64,000 bases of DNA, from NCBI RefSeq assembly GCF_049243985.1, contig NC_135373.1, positions 85,066,213 through 85,130,212 of the forward strand, in the 5' to 3' direction. The first letter of the stretch is position 1, and every line of letters begins with the position of its first letter. The translations under genes were made by a program, and so were the position numbers. This stretch comes from Paroedura picta (Eukaryota > Chordata > Lepidosauria > Squamata > Gekkonidae). Positions 20,031 to 32,100 of this stretch are shown piece after piece. Under the pieces are notes generated by a model that was given only the letters and a program-made list of their open reading frames with translations, ran no database searches and was not told where the DNA came from.

Positions 20031-22929
20031 ATGAGGGGCTGGCTATGGACCATGCTGTGGCTGCTTAGGGATGTGAATGGGTGGACCAAGTTTCAGCCGA
20101 TACGCTATCCCCGAATTACCAACCAGACTTTTATCAGCCAGTATGTAGATGCCCACAACAAGCACCGCTCTGAAGTCAAGCCAACGGCTTCCAACATGCT
20201 ATACATGGTGGGCATTGGGACTGAAGTGGCAGAGAGGGTGGAATTTTGCTGGGGGGGGGAGCTGGTGTAAAAGAAAGACAGTGGTACAGCATAAACCCAG
20301 CAGAACTGTCAACTTGATCCTAGGTATGTGTTCAATGGGATCAGATTTCCATGTACAAGAATGAGCAACATGTAGAGGTAGCCTTAGTGATTTTGCAGCT
20401 CTGGCCAAAAGTTCATGTATGAGTGCCAGAATTACTGCCACCCCCTGCTACTCCATAGCTGTGCCCATCCCATTCCCTATTGGGGCTTCCTTGGGCCCAT
20501 GTGATGGCAGTAACCTGATCTTTCTGCTCCCTTGGGATATACAGCTGGAGATGGTCCGGGGTCCCAGCACAGGGCCTGGAACAGCTGTCCCAATAGCCCT
20601 TGGTAATATCATAACATGGTGGACAACCCCAAACTCAGCAATCCCCAGTTTAGTGGTGTGCATAGTTTCAGTAGTGGCACCTTGCTTGAAGTATGCCCTT
20701 TTCCCTGAGGATCCCCTAGCAGTCTCCCTACTGTCTTTTAGGTACCTGTCCAAAACATTTTTATAAACCTAGGCTTTTAATTAAAGTATTGGTCTTTCAC
20801 CATCATTCTTACAGCCTGGGAGATCATTTGCAGAGGTGCTTTAAAAGGATTAAGAGTACATGCCGTTGTTCACGTTATCTACTTCCGTAACATATATGGA
20901 GGATATATGGACATATATATTTGAGAAAACATATTTATAGGTATAGGTTTTAAAAACTTTATTTTGCTTCTTTTTAGAAATTACCAATCCCTTATTTGGG
21001 AAGACAATTTTTGAAGTTCACAAGATAAATTACCTTCAAGCAAGACAGAAATATTTTAGTGAATATTTAACTGGCTTGGAAAAAGGGGTTTCTACAAAAT
21101 GAGTCAGTTTAGGAACTGCCCTCTAATTTTAAGCATGTGTAAGTGCCTGCGTAGCTACCAGAATAATAATTAACAGTGTCAGAGTTTTAAGGACAGACCT
21201 TAGATAGAAAACTGAAGACGAATGGTTTCCAAAGCAATAACATTCCGGGCAAAATCTGTGTTTTAATATGCATAACTTAGAAGATGAAAGATTAAATGTG
21301 ATTAAAAGTTGTACATTATATTTTGCAGACCTGGGATCTAGCTTTAGCTAGAACAGCTAGAGCATGGGGAAAGAGATGCATTTTTCAACAAAACTATTTC
21401 ATACTGCACAGAGGAGGTGGTCACCCTGATCCTAAATTTAACCCTCCTGGAGAAAATAAATTTATTGCAAATGCTGGAAGAAAACTGTTTGATCCTACTG
21501 GTTTCATCATGGCATGGTACTCAGAAGGTGCTTTCTACCAATACCACAACAATACATGTAAAGGCAAATGTAGTCAATATGTTCAGGTAAAATTTATTCC
21601 CAGTCTACTAATCTCACAGTAAATCATCAAGAACGAGGATACTACTAGGTTTGGAAAGCGCTGTCACAGCAGACATGGTAACCCCATGCGGTTTTCAAGG
21701 CAAGAGATGTTCAGAGCTGGTTTGCCTTTGCCTGCCTCTACATAATGACCTTAGTATTCCTTGGAGATCTCCCATCCAAATACTAGCCCTCATTGACTCT
21801 GCTTAAGCTTCCGATATCTGACAAGATCAAGTTACCCTGGCCTATCCCAGTCAGGACAGGGGCCTTCTAGTCACAAAATATATAAAGCAAATATAGAAGG
21901 TCTGTAATCACTTAATTTAATTTTTGGTCATTGTTATCCAGACTGCCACAATAATAGTGGCTTACTTACTTACAACTGGCTAAGTTTTGAAAGGTGAAAA
22001 AATGACTTTAGGGTCAGATCTAATTGGTTTACGTGCTGCTACATATGCCTCAAAGGGATAGATTATTTTCTTAGTTATTTAGAAAATGTACATGCTGCAT
22101 CTCCAAATACTTGCTTGAGGTGGCTTACAATTCATGTAATAAAACAAAACTTTAAACACAACCAACAGGCCTCTTAAAACCAAGCTGAACACCATTAAAA
22201 TAAGCTAGAGCATAATAGCAAAGTCAGAAGTATCCCCTCCCATGGAGAGGCTTTATTATATGTCCTGATTGGGTAGAAAGGATATAAGTGTTACAAATAA
22301 ATAAATATTACCTTCTGAACCCATTTGACCCACCTAGTCTACACTAATACTATTAGCCACAGGAGATAATGTTTGAGCTTATATAGGGTGGACTGCATGT
22401 TTCTAATAAGCAGCTTTCCCACTTTACCAGCTCGTCTTAGTAACTGAAATTCATCTGTGCTGCTCAAACCATAGCATCCTGAAATTTACCTGAACAAATG
22501 ATGGTACCTGAGTTCTTTCAACAGCCATAAAAATTCTGAGCTGCAAAAGAGCAGCAGGGAGCTGTGTAGAATGAGAACCTAATGACAGTTTTTTGAGCAG
22601 GAAAATAAAAAAACTTGTGGTTTGGGATGCGCTTATGCACATGGGCAACTTAAATCATGGAAAGAGCAGTATGGGAACTGCTTATTGGCAAGTGCCCCAC
22701 TGGGCTTCAAGCTAACCATCATGGAATTAACTTCCTCACAATCAAAGGCAGACATGGAGCCATAAACAGTGGATTCGTGCAAATGACAGTAGAGTCATCT
22801 TGGAATATTTGCCGGAGAATAAGCTACTATGAATTTGCCCAAAATGCCAGAGAATGGCAGCTGCCACTCTTCAAGTTCCCTCTGTTCCCATTAATTGAGC
22901 CCAGGATAGGGTAAAGACCTGGCACCAGT

Positions 22930-22972
<43 letters not shown>

Positions 22973-25900
22973 CCTTCCTTCCTTCCTTCCTTCCTTCCTT
23001 CCTTCCTTCCTTCCTTCCTTCCTTCCTTCCTTCCTTCCTTCCTTCCTTCCTTCCTTTTAGGTATAATTCTGAACCTGGCTTCAGAGTGCTGATCTTTAAA
23101 AATACATACTATGGGACCAGGTGCAGATTGAGCATATGTTTCTGCAAGCCTGCGGGCATGAGGGGAGTAATAGTTTCAAAACAATAACACAGTAAAAGAT
23201 CAAGCCCCAGTTATAAACTGTATGGTTCAATAACAAAATTTGCTTATTTTACTCAAAAAAGTAAATAATGACTTTACACTCCTAAATGAAAGCACCAGAA
23301 AGGTAAAATATAATACTGGATTCTATAATTATAGTGATTTTAATAATTGTAACAAACTTTTTAGGATTGTGGTTATGTTTTATAAAGTGAGTGGACGTTT
23401 CATGATTTTGACTACCACTGATGTATCTAGTAGTTCCTTGTTCTTTTGCTGTCCATGGAATCTGCAGAAGCCTTTTTCAGCACCAGAGGTCAAATTAATC
23501 AGTTCTCTTGTCTGTTTTCTTCATTGTCCAACTATCACAGCCATAAGTGGCTATTGGAAATATGATAGAATGGATAAATCTACTTTGGTGTAGTGGTTAG
23601 GAGCACGGACTTCTAACTGGTGAGCTGGGTTTGATTCCTCGCTCCTCCTCCCCATGCAGCCAGCTGGGTGACCTTGGGCTCACCACAGCCCTTCTTCTTC
23701 TTCTTCTTCTTCTTCTTCTTCTTCTTCTTCTTCTTCTTCTTCTTCTTCTTCTGGTAGTCTGGTTGATATCCTTGCTTTTCCATGCTTGGTTCAAACTCGT
23801 AATTGCTGAGCAACCCAGAGCAATCTGACATTTTATTTCCATACTGCAATCACCGCTCCTATGCATTTGTAATGCACAAAAAATAAATTCTTGAACACAT
23901 TCAATAATACATGTTGTAAACGGCTCTGAGCCCATGAGGGAAGGGTGGCATAGAAATTAATTAAGTCTGTGTTAATATCGCAGACATGATGTTATGTAGA
24001 TTTAACATAACATTTTCTGCTGAATAGTTATAAAGTGAAAAATAGCATACTGATTAAGAAACTGCTTGCACCTTATTTTGTACAACTTTTTCACAGGTTG
24101 TTTGGGATACAACTTATAAGATTGGATGTGCCATAGTGTTCTGCCGTAAACTGGGTCGACACAAAAATGTTGAAAATTTCGTGTGTAATTATGCTCCAAG
24201 GTAAAATAGGTTCCCGATAATTTTGCAATATATCAATCTAAACATGCCTACGTATATCATTTTCAGACTATTCACTTATTATTAATTACTTTAAAGTCAT
24301 GCAGAATATACAAACTTCTAAAATGTACAGTTTGACATTTTGTTGTTAATTCATAAAAAGCAGTGCTTTTTATAGTTCTAGTCTTTTGGAGATTTCAACA
24401 TCCTGAATCTGCTGTCACTTCCAAATTTAGCTCTTACTGTTCACCTCTGACTCCAGATAATTTTTAATCAGTTAAATATCACTGATTCCAGTGATGGACT
24501 CAAATACCTTCCATTCTCAAAACTATCTCAAAACCCGTATGTCGCACTTGACATTTTCCTTTATTTGCTATAGCTTTCATGTCAGTCTTTAACTTTGTTT
24601 TGTGTCCTGATATTCTGATAATGTTATTCTTTAGAGGCAATGCTCTAAGACATCCTTATAGAACAGGAGACCCATGTAGTGCATGCCCAGAAGGAGACAC
24701 TTGTGAAAACAATCTCTGTCGTAAGTATTAAAAACTTTGGTATGCTGCTGAAATTAAGACAAAAATTCTGACCCTATGTGAGCCGGCTTTTGTTGCTAGG
24801 AAGGATACCTGGGGTTGGGGGTGTGGGGGGATGTACAGTATGTTGCAGTGGACAACAGAAGTTTTTTGCCTTTCCAGTAAGGTTCTAGAATAGAGACAGG
24901 CTACTGGTGAAACAAGTTATATTGCATTTAGGGCTATTTCTGCATACATTTGGCAAACTATTTGTGGATTAATCTGTTTTCACCTCTTGAGCTTTAATTG
25001 GAAGTTTTAAAAACGACTACTCCAGTTTCAAGGACAGAGTGTATCTGTTCCAAACACACACTCATGTTTTAACAGTGGCATCCTATGCAAAACAAGTGAG
25101 GCACATTGTTGTTGTTATGTGCGAAGTCGTGTCTGACCCATCGGCACATACGTAATGCTATATATCCTTACTGCATAGCTGTGGGTTGACACATCCATGA
25201 ATTATCTCTTGTCCTCCCTCAGCTCTGTGGGTGGCTATCCCAATATATTCAATTGTCTTAAAAAGCAGCCACTGGAGGGCTAATTTGGATTGAGGCACCA
25301 GCACTACTACATAGACCTCTGCCATATACCATTTACTTGAGAGAAAAGAGCATATAAATGCTTTAAGCTTAGATGGTAAAATGGAGTCTACTTTGGTTTG
25401 GTACTACTACAGTTCATCTAATGGTGGTGGTTGCTCTGGCATCAATTGACACTGCTAGGCATATGCAACCTTCTAGGACAATTCAAATCTTAATTAAGTG
25501 ACCAGGCCATGTCATTGCTGGCTTATTTGGAACACTGATAATAAAAAACCTAATTGGAATAATTAGGATCTAAAGGTTGAATGTCTGTGTGAACTAGAGA
25601 ACAACCTACACAAATATGAAAACATTTTTTGTGCGCAACTTAAAAATACTTTGTTAAAATCACATACAAAGAAGAAGAAGAAGAGTTGGTTCTTATATGC
25701 CGCTTTTGCCTACCCGAAGGAAGCTCAAAGCGGCTTACAGTCGCCTTCCCATTCCTTCCCGCCTTCCCACAGGCCATTGCTGAAAAGTTATCATGTGCAC
25801 TGTACAATCTTGGGTCTTAGACCAGTGGTCCCCAACCTTTTTATCACTGGGGACCAGTCAATGGTTGACAATTTTACTGAGGCCCAGGAGGGGGGAGTAG

Positions 25901-27577
25901 TCTTGCTGAGGGCCGTCGCCTGTGCCCCTGCTCTGCTTGCTTTCCCACCGGCGCCCCTGACTTCCCGTGGAGGATGACAAGGAGGAGCCACGGCCCAGTA
26001 CTGTGATCCACGGACTGGTACCGGTCCCCGGACCAGGGGTTGGGGACAGCTGTGTTAGAACTTCTTAGACCCGATGCATTTCAATCCTCACTGGGTCTTC
26101 CTCAGAGGTCTAATTTTGACACACATACAATGATAAAATATCAAATACAAAAAGCAGCCTAGGAAAAAATAATGAGAACTTATTTTTTAGGGTGACAAAA
26201 TCAATGGATCTGATGGAAATGTCCATTTATCCGTTAATAGTCCCCTTCTTGCAGGCTGCCAAGAAATTCTGTTGTGTACCATTAAATCAGTGCACGTACA
26301 AATATCCATTGATTTTGTCACCCTAAAAAATAAGTTCTTATAATTTATTTATTTTACTCTTTTTCTCTCTCATTCACTCGCTCACACACAACACACACAA
26401 ACACAGAATGGTTGTCACCCTCCAGGTGAAATATGGAGATCTCCCAGAATTACAAGTGATCCCTATAATACAGAGATCACTCTTCCCCCCCCCCCAAGAA
26501 AAAAGATGCTTTGGATGGTGGATTCTATGGTATTATACCCTGCTGAAGTCCCTCTCCTCCCCAAACCCAGACTTCCTAGGCTGTACACCAAAAATTCCAG
26601 GAATTTCCCAATTTGGAGATGACAACTCTAAGAGAGAGAATTGTCCTTTGCCTTGTAAAGGTAAACATAGAGGTATCATACATGGTTGTTGTATATTTCT
26701 ACCCTTTGGGCAAATAACACCAAATAAATTATTATCCTTATCCATTGTTCCTCTTAATATTTGTGAAACAGCCCTGGGGTGGAGAGTGTCCTGGCTGTCT
26801 GAGATGGAATAGGGCCGAGATGGAATAGGGCCAATCAGGGTACAGCCAGCAAAGCCGGATTGGCTCTCCCTCTCCAGCTCCCGCCCTCCTTCCCTGGACG
26901 CTAGCCACTTTGCTCTCAGATGCCTGAGAGAGACACACAGAGACACAGCCAAACCACAAATGACCCCTGCTTATCTGCTATGGCTCCTGCTACAAGGGAG
27001 AGAGAGAGACAAACTGCAAACAAGCCCCAAACTGCAAATGGCCCTTGCTTCCCTGCTATGAAGGAGCCTTGATTACTTCCTATGGCTCCTGCTGCAAGAG
27101 AGAGATCTGCGCCTGCCTGTGTCCCCTGGGTCCTAGCGCCCATTGTATTCCTGGCTGGAATGGGCTTTCTTGCTGTTAAGAATTACACAGTTTGAATGAT
27201 ACATTGTTTAAATGCTCTTGAGTTTTTAGCTATGTTGTGCTTAAGGCAAATGTACAAAATATTAATGCTAAAAGGTTTTGCATTCATTTATAATATCTTT
27301 CCCCCTTTCTCCAGGAAATCCTGAACGTGACAATATTAAGCGTATGTATTATTTTGCACTATAGCTTAATTTTGCTTCAAAAATAAATTTTGTATTGAAT
27401 AATTCCCTTGCATTTTTCATAGGCTATACACGATGGTTTCCACCCTGGGAAAGGCGGATTGTATGCGATAAATCCTGTGTCACAGTTGCCGTTATAAGGC
27501 CATTGTTAATGTTTCTAACATTTGCTGTTGCTTTTTATTTACATAGATATGATCCAGATTTATGTTTGCAAAATTAA
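20031..27577 (+). CDS. GLIPR1-like CAP gene 2 (complete, 6 exons, 268 aa)
   Basis: Exons: 20031-20207, 21329-21586, 24097-24200, 24635-24720, 27315-27341, 27423-27577. All introns are GT-AG and phases are consistent (0, 0, 2, 1, 1). The product is a predicted secretory-pathway CAP protein: a short hydrophobic start (MRGWLWTMLWLL), HNKHRSEVKPTASNMLYM, the CAP core TWDLALARTARAWGKRC, GENKF, SQYVQVVWDTTYKIGCAI and FVCNYAPRGN, a Cys-rich hinge CSACPEGDTCENNLC, and a C-terminal membrane segment (about TVAVIRPLLMFLTFAVAFYL) with a short tail ending LCLQN. Length fits GLIPR1 (human 266). It is unusual that the two cavity His residues of CAP proteins are Gln (FQQN for FxHN, SQYVQ for GHYTQ) while both Glu remain (GEN, WYSE). 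The GENIW motif is GENKF and exon 2 has four extra codons. I chose ATG 20031 because it starts the hydrophobic segment; an in-frame ATG at 19974 would bury it. Which mammalian GLIPR1L it corresponds to is unclear. Confidence 0.88.
21655..21866 (-). mobile_element. 5S rRNA-derived SINE
   Basis: The right part (GATCTCCCATCCAAATACTA, CTGCTTAAGCTTCCGATATC, TGACAAGATC) is the reverse complement of the internal promoter half of 5S rRNA. The left part (AACCCCATGCGGTTTTCAAG, GTTTGCCTTTGCCTGCCTCT) is the shared tail of this SINE family. It lies in intron 2 of CAP gene 2. Confidence 0.8.
22064..22306 (+). mobile_element. Unclassified retroposon remnant
   Basis: ATACTTGCTTGAGGTGGCTT, AATAAAACAAAACTTTAAAC and a right end TGGGTAGAAAGGATATAAGT followed by AAATAAATAAATA, a typical retroposon tail. 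It lies in intron 2 of CAP gene 2. Confidence 0.45.
22931..23057. repeat. Compound (GGCT)n(TTCC)n microsatellite
   Basis: About 42 bp of GGCT repeats runs directly into about 84 bp of TTCC repeats. Confidence 0.95.
23583..23752 (+). mobile_element. tRNA-derived SINE, internally deleted, long (TTC)n tail
   Basis: The head TTTGGTGTAGTGGTTAGGAG to CACCACAGCCC joins straight to about 60 bp of (TTC)n. The central domain of the other copies is missing. It lies in intron 2 of CAP gene 2. Confidence 0.8.
25671..25775 (-). mobile_element. tRNA-derived SINE, 3' half
   Basis: Begins (GAA)n GAGTTGGTTCTTATATGCCG and stops after GTCGCCTTCCCATTCC. It lies in intron 4 of CAP gene 2. Confidence 0.75.
25823..26052. 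mobile_element. hAT MITE (CAGTGGTCCCCAACC family)
   Basis: The left end CAGTGGTCCCCAACCTTTTT and the right end GGGGTTGGGGACAGCTG are inverted. An imperfect 8-bp duplication flanks it (TCTTAGAC, TGTTAGAA). It shares TTGACAATTTTACTGAGGCC with the copies near 38095, 54690 (inverse) and 59815 (inverse). Confidence 0.8.
26175..26338. repeat. 164-bp element with perfect 34-bp inverted ends
   Basis: 26175-26208 is the exact reverse complement of 26305-26338 (outer bases AGAACTTATTTTTTAGGG). The centre is single-copy. No clear target duplication is seen. It could be a young MITE or a local foldback duplication. It lies in intron 4 of CAP gene 2. Confidence 0.9.
26407..26632 (+). mobile_element. GGTTGCCA-type MITE, copy
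   Basis: GGTTGTCACCCTCCAGGTGA, GAGATCTCCCAGAATTACA, GATGCTTTGGATGGTGGATT, TATGGTATTATACCCTGCTG and AATTTCCCAATTTGGAGATG make up a recurring element whose ends are inverse forms of AGGGTTGCCAACCTCCAGG. Other copies or pieces: 47847-48065, 52128-52237, 58745-58832, 59398-59955, 63385-63565. Confidence 0.7.
26770..27176 (+). mobile_element. Helitron-like element H4
   Basis: The 3' hairpin GCCCATT...AATGGGC is followed by TTTCTTGCTGT, where the sister copies end GCTAG, so the terminal CTRR appears mutated. Near the left end, GCCAATC...GGATTGGC forms a palindrome like those of H1 and H2. It carries purine-rich GAGAGA tracts. It lies in intron 4 of CAP gene 2. Confidence 0.5.
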
Positions 27578-27750
27578 TTTATTTGATTGTATAGCAGAAA
27601 ACAAACACAGCATATTTGCATGACTGCTGGGATAACTTTCTTGTATTTAGAATCTGTCAGTTCCTTGTTTTATATAATACCTGGGATATGATAAAATTGT
27701 AAAAACTACTTGTTTTATACTCATGACTTGTATGCATTTTAAAACTAAAA

Positions 27751-27756
27751 ATTAAA
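27751..27756 (+). promoter_or_regulatory. Candidate polyadenylation signal of CAP gene 2
   Basis: ATTAAA about 175 bp after the stop codon in AT-rich sequence. Confidence 0.4.
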
Positions 27757-28298
27757 TATTAACATAAAAGTACTGTGTACCAGTGATCTGTGATGGATGG
27801 ATGGAGGCATACATGGACAGGGGAATAGCTAGTATGATGGGAGAAGGGGGGTTACAGGGTGGGGGAGGGTTGGGAAATTCCATGTCCAACTCGGATTTCA
27901 CCCTCCGTGATACTATAGACACTTAGAGCTTTAAGCAGGCTAATTTCCCAATTTTTCTTTTTTACAGCATTCCAAAAGCAGTCTGCACATTCAGTCTAGA
28001 ACTGGGGTTTTATGTCTTTTCTCCTTTAAAAAATATGCACGTTTTAAAGACTCCCTGAAATATGCAGAAACTCTGCAGTTGTGCTTGCCTGTTATGCAGT
28101 CTTTCTGCATGTGCAAGCATTCACTGCAAGTTCTGCTCATTTCAGAAATTTACTGCTCATTTGGGTAATAACATTTTGGCTCTGTAAAATGGTGTGTGAG
28201 GGGAAGCAGAAGCTCCTCCCTCACACACCACAGTCATGATCCAGATTGGGCCCCAGATTGGAATTCCCACTGAGAACTGGCATTTCTAATACGGCTGT

Positions 28299-28576
28299 AA
28301 GAGCCTCTTGTGGCGCAGAGTGGTAAGGCAGCCGTCTGAAAGCTTTGCCCATGAGGCTGGGAGTTCGATCCCAGCAGCCGGCTCAAGGTTGACTCAGCCT
28401 TCCATCCTTCCGAGGTCGGTAAAATGAGTACCCAGCTTGCTGGGGGGTAAACGGTAATGACTGGGGAAGGGAATGTCAAACCACCCCGTATTGAGTCTGC
28501 CATGAAAACGCTAGAGGGCGTCACCCCAAGGGTCAGACATGACTCGGTGCTTGCACAGGGGATACCTTTACCTTTA
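28299..28576 (+). mobile_element. Sauria SINE, full length
   Basis: GAGCCTCTTGTGGCGCAGAG head, B-box GGGAGTTCGATCCC, body GGCTCAAGGTTGACTCAGCC through GGTGCTTGCACAGGGGATAC, tail ACCTTTACCTTT. It sits in the gap between CAP genes 2 and 3. The rest of that gap (27757-28298, 28577-29144) shows no gene. Confidence 0.9.
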
Positions 28577-29144
28577 AGTCCCCTTGACAGACTTGTGTAT
28601 ATTGTAATATGTCAGACAGGCTCTCAGATAACTCACAGCTGCCTCTGCCTGCGACTCTTCCTGTCTGTTCCAAACACACACTCATCTCTTCCTTTCAGCT
28701 GGGGGTGTCAACTTCCTCCAGGCTCTGATGAGTGTTTGACAAAGCTGTCTCTGGATCATCTTCTAACAATTAGCACCCACTGAGGAACATTAACATTCCT
28801 TTGCAATGGGCCCTGCTCCCGCTTAGGTTTGTCATTTTAGGTCTAGTGGTCCAATCCCCAGTGATCATAATGCTAATTCACAACAAGACTATATTTGGAT
28901 TTCTCCAAAACAGATCGGTTTCGTAACATAAAAGTTAAAGAAACCACTTCCTGTCTTTGTTCTGCAAAATTCTAAGCACTGTGAAGCCACTTGTTCTCAT
29001 GATTGCCACATGAGTCTTGATATAAGCCCCACCTTCAGTGTTCTACCATTCAAGCACTGTGCATAAAGCAAACAACATCATCTTGAAAAAAGAAAAGGTA
29101 TCTTCAAAACTACAGTGAGAAACTGACTATTGTTGGGAGAGGGG

Positions 29145-32100
29145 ATGAAATGTAAATTGTGTTCTTGGCTCTGGCTGGTATTGGAGCTCTCTGTTTGCTG
29201 TTATGCCTATGAAAAGACTTCATTGCCTAATATAGAAGATCAGCAGTTTATACAGGACTGTGTGAAAATTCACAATTACTTTCGGTCTAGGGTGAACCCC
29301 TCAGCCAGCAACATGCAACGTATGGTAAGAAATTTATCCTGTCTTTGTACAAAGATTGACTTTTGCCTTCCTTGCTTCCTTAAAAGAAAATCTCGGGGAC
29401 TGGCTTATCATGACAGGAAAATAGTGGAGGCAGGTATTGTCATAGCATGTATTTATACAGAAGTAACAAGATGAGTAGGGGGGAACCAGGCAAAACTATA
29501 ATGAACTATAGTCTTTAAAGCCAGTACACTGCAAAGCCTCCCTCTCTCCTCCCCTACGCAGCTTCTCTTGTCATACATGTATACACAGCATACTGGTCTC
29601 CTTGATGGGTGGGTATGGCTTTCACATCTCAGTAATCTGAAGTATCGTCCATCCAAGAAAGACGTTTGCTTGTTTATTTGTTGAATTTTTATATCGCTAC
29701 TTCTGGACCAGCTGTCTTGTGGTGGTTTACAAGCATAACAATAAAAACAGTAAAACCCCATAAGACTATACCAGTTTACTGACAGCTTCAAATACAAAAT
29801 GCAGAAAAAAGATAAAAATGTGCTCCTTCCATCATCAACAACATGAAAGACCTGAAATGGTCATTTTGCATCTTCCAGGAGCAAGCCTGTTCTACTGTCC
29901 ACTCTCGGTAGCACATAGCTACAATTAGTTGATTTTTCCCAAGACAAAATTTGATTTAAAAAGGGGGGGGGTATAAAGATGAATTTATAAAGTCCTAGTT
30001 GTTTTTCAAGTTAAAATATTTTTTTTACATTTTGTTATGCTTACATACATCTCCAAAATCTTCAGGTAGAGATCCAGTCTTTTGTTTGGGGCCCTCTGCT
30101 TTCCCCCTTCATTGTCTCCCACTTGGTCCTTCCCACCGTTGTGCATATGTGCAAGGCTAAAGTACTGGGACATACATTACTTGCTCATAAAGAAATTAAT
30201 AGCCCCCAATATAGACTTTGGGTAAAATGCATGTGTGACTGGAGAACCATACTGCAGGAACTCAGGAAGATTCCCACGCTTTCTGTGAACTATGTAAAGC
30301 AAAACTGTTCAGGAGGACATTTTAATAAAGAAATAGGGCTGAACTATAACAATAATTCAGGAAAATGTTTTAATAGACGGATAGGGCGCTAGACTGTACT
30401 ATAAATATGTATTATTTATTGCTGTACATTTTTTTCATGTTCACACTGCATTGCATTCTAATCTAAAACCATTTATTGGATTGCTACAGTTGTTGCGTTT
30501 AATATTTCTGTCTTGTTTCTGTGAGGTTTCAACTGATTGACACAATAACAAATCTTGGTGCAAAGATGGATTTATTAGAAGAATACAAGTAGACCTAATC
30601 AATATGTTGCCAAGACTAAGCGAAAATAGTAATGGAGAGCTAATATCATTTCCCCGGAAGAAGGCAGCCAGATCACCCACCCACCCACCCCCTTTTTCTC
30701 AGCTCATTCCCTACCTCCTGAAAATAGTAAAGGGTTTGTGTTTTGCCTGCTTAATCAGGCGAAATGCGGACACTTTAAAGAAGATTCTATTTCACCTTTG
30801 ACAATGTAAGTGTGCAGTCGCGCTACAAAACGGACCGCGCCATTAAAAAAAATTACTTGCAGCAGGAAATGGAGAGGGGAGGGTGAGTGCAAGGGTGGGA
30901 CAAAGCTGCTAAGACTAGCACACATTTCCCCCTCCATACGGTCTTGTCTCTGGTTCCTCACCGGTGAGAAAAGCAAACTATAAATAACACAAATTTTTGT
31001 AGCTTACAATGACATCAATTGCAAATGTTTTCAGAATATTAAATATTAATAATATTGTACATTAGGAAAGAGATGACACAAGGCTTCAGAAAGAAACATG
31101 TTATAATAATAATAATAATTAATTTTATAACCCACCCTTCCTACACTCAGGGTGGACAGCAACAGCTAGTAAGACAATCAGTAAAAGTATAAAAAATATA
31201 AATCCAGTAAAACCATTCCATTTTTATAGCCCACAACTAATTCAGGCCTTGACTGGGAGAGGCGGGGTGTCAGAGCTTTAGCCCACTCTGGATTGATGGC
31301 AGTGAGGCCAGATTCTCTTGCAGGTCTGTCAGGTCCTCAGCCACAGGCCTGGTGGAACACCTCTGTCTTGCAGGTCCTGTGGAACTGTTCTTGGTATACA
31401 TCTTTTGTTAGTGGTTGTATTTGGAATTACCCCTTCAAGTCTGAATTGCATGTTTTCTGTAGCAATGTGATACTGAAGTAAGAATATATATGTTCAAAAC
31501 TTCATAAATAATAAACAGTATCAATGTTTTATTTTTAATTCTGCAGACATGGGACCCTGCATTGGCAAAGACAGCCAAAGCATGGGCAAAGAAGTGCCAT
31601 TTTGATCATAATATCTATCTCAAAACTCCAGGAAAGGTTCATCCCAAGTTTACTCCTGTTGGAGAAAACATCTGGACTGGCTCACTATCTCTGTTCTCTG
31701 TTAATGGATCTGTGAAAAACTGGTACAGTGAAGTCAAATACTACAATTTTGGGAGCGGAGCATGTACTAATGTTTGTGGTCATTATACACAGGTGATCTT
31801 TTCATTCCTCTTTTTTCACCAGAAAGTATAAACTAAATCCTGTTAATTCTGGAACACAGACATGTTAACCTTTGCATTACTAAGTTGGGGATCAAGATCA
31901 CCTAACACTGCAGCATTTCTGAAGCTAAGCAGGAATTAATTTGATTGGTGATCTGGGTAGAAACCCACTGTCAAATCCATGAGAGATCAGGGTGTGTTCA
32001 TAATAAATTGATACCCTTTAAAAAGTTTTTTGTAAATTGTAGAATCACACTATAAGTCAGGAAGTTTTTTGCCTAGTGCCAAAATACCCATGTTTAAATT

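Noticed and set aside
21740-21840. 5S rRNA gene
   Set aside because: Only part of the 5S sequence is present, diverged, and fused to a SINE tail.
22657-22914. 85-codon ORF in intron 2 of CAP gene 2
   Set aside because: It does not resemble any CAP exon and has no acceptor or donor that fits the gene's phase.
23597-23935. ORF with a run of Arg or Lys
   Set aside because: Translation of a (TTC)n SINE tail.
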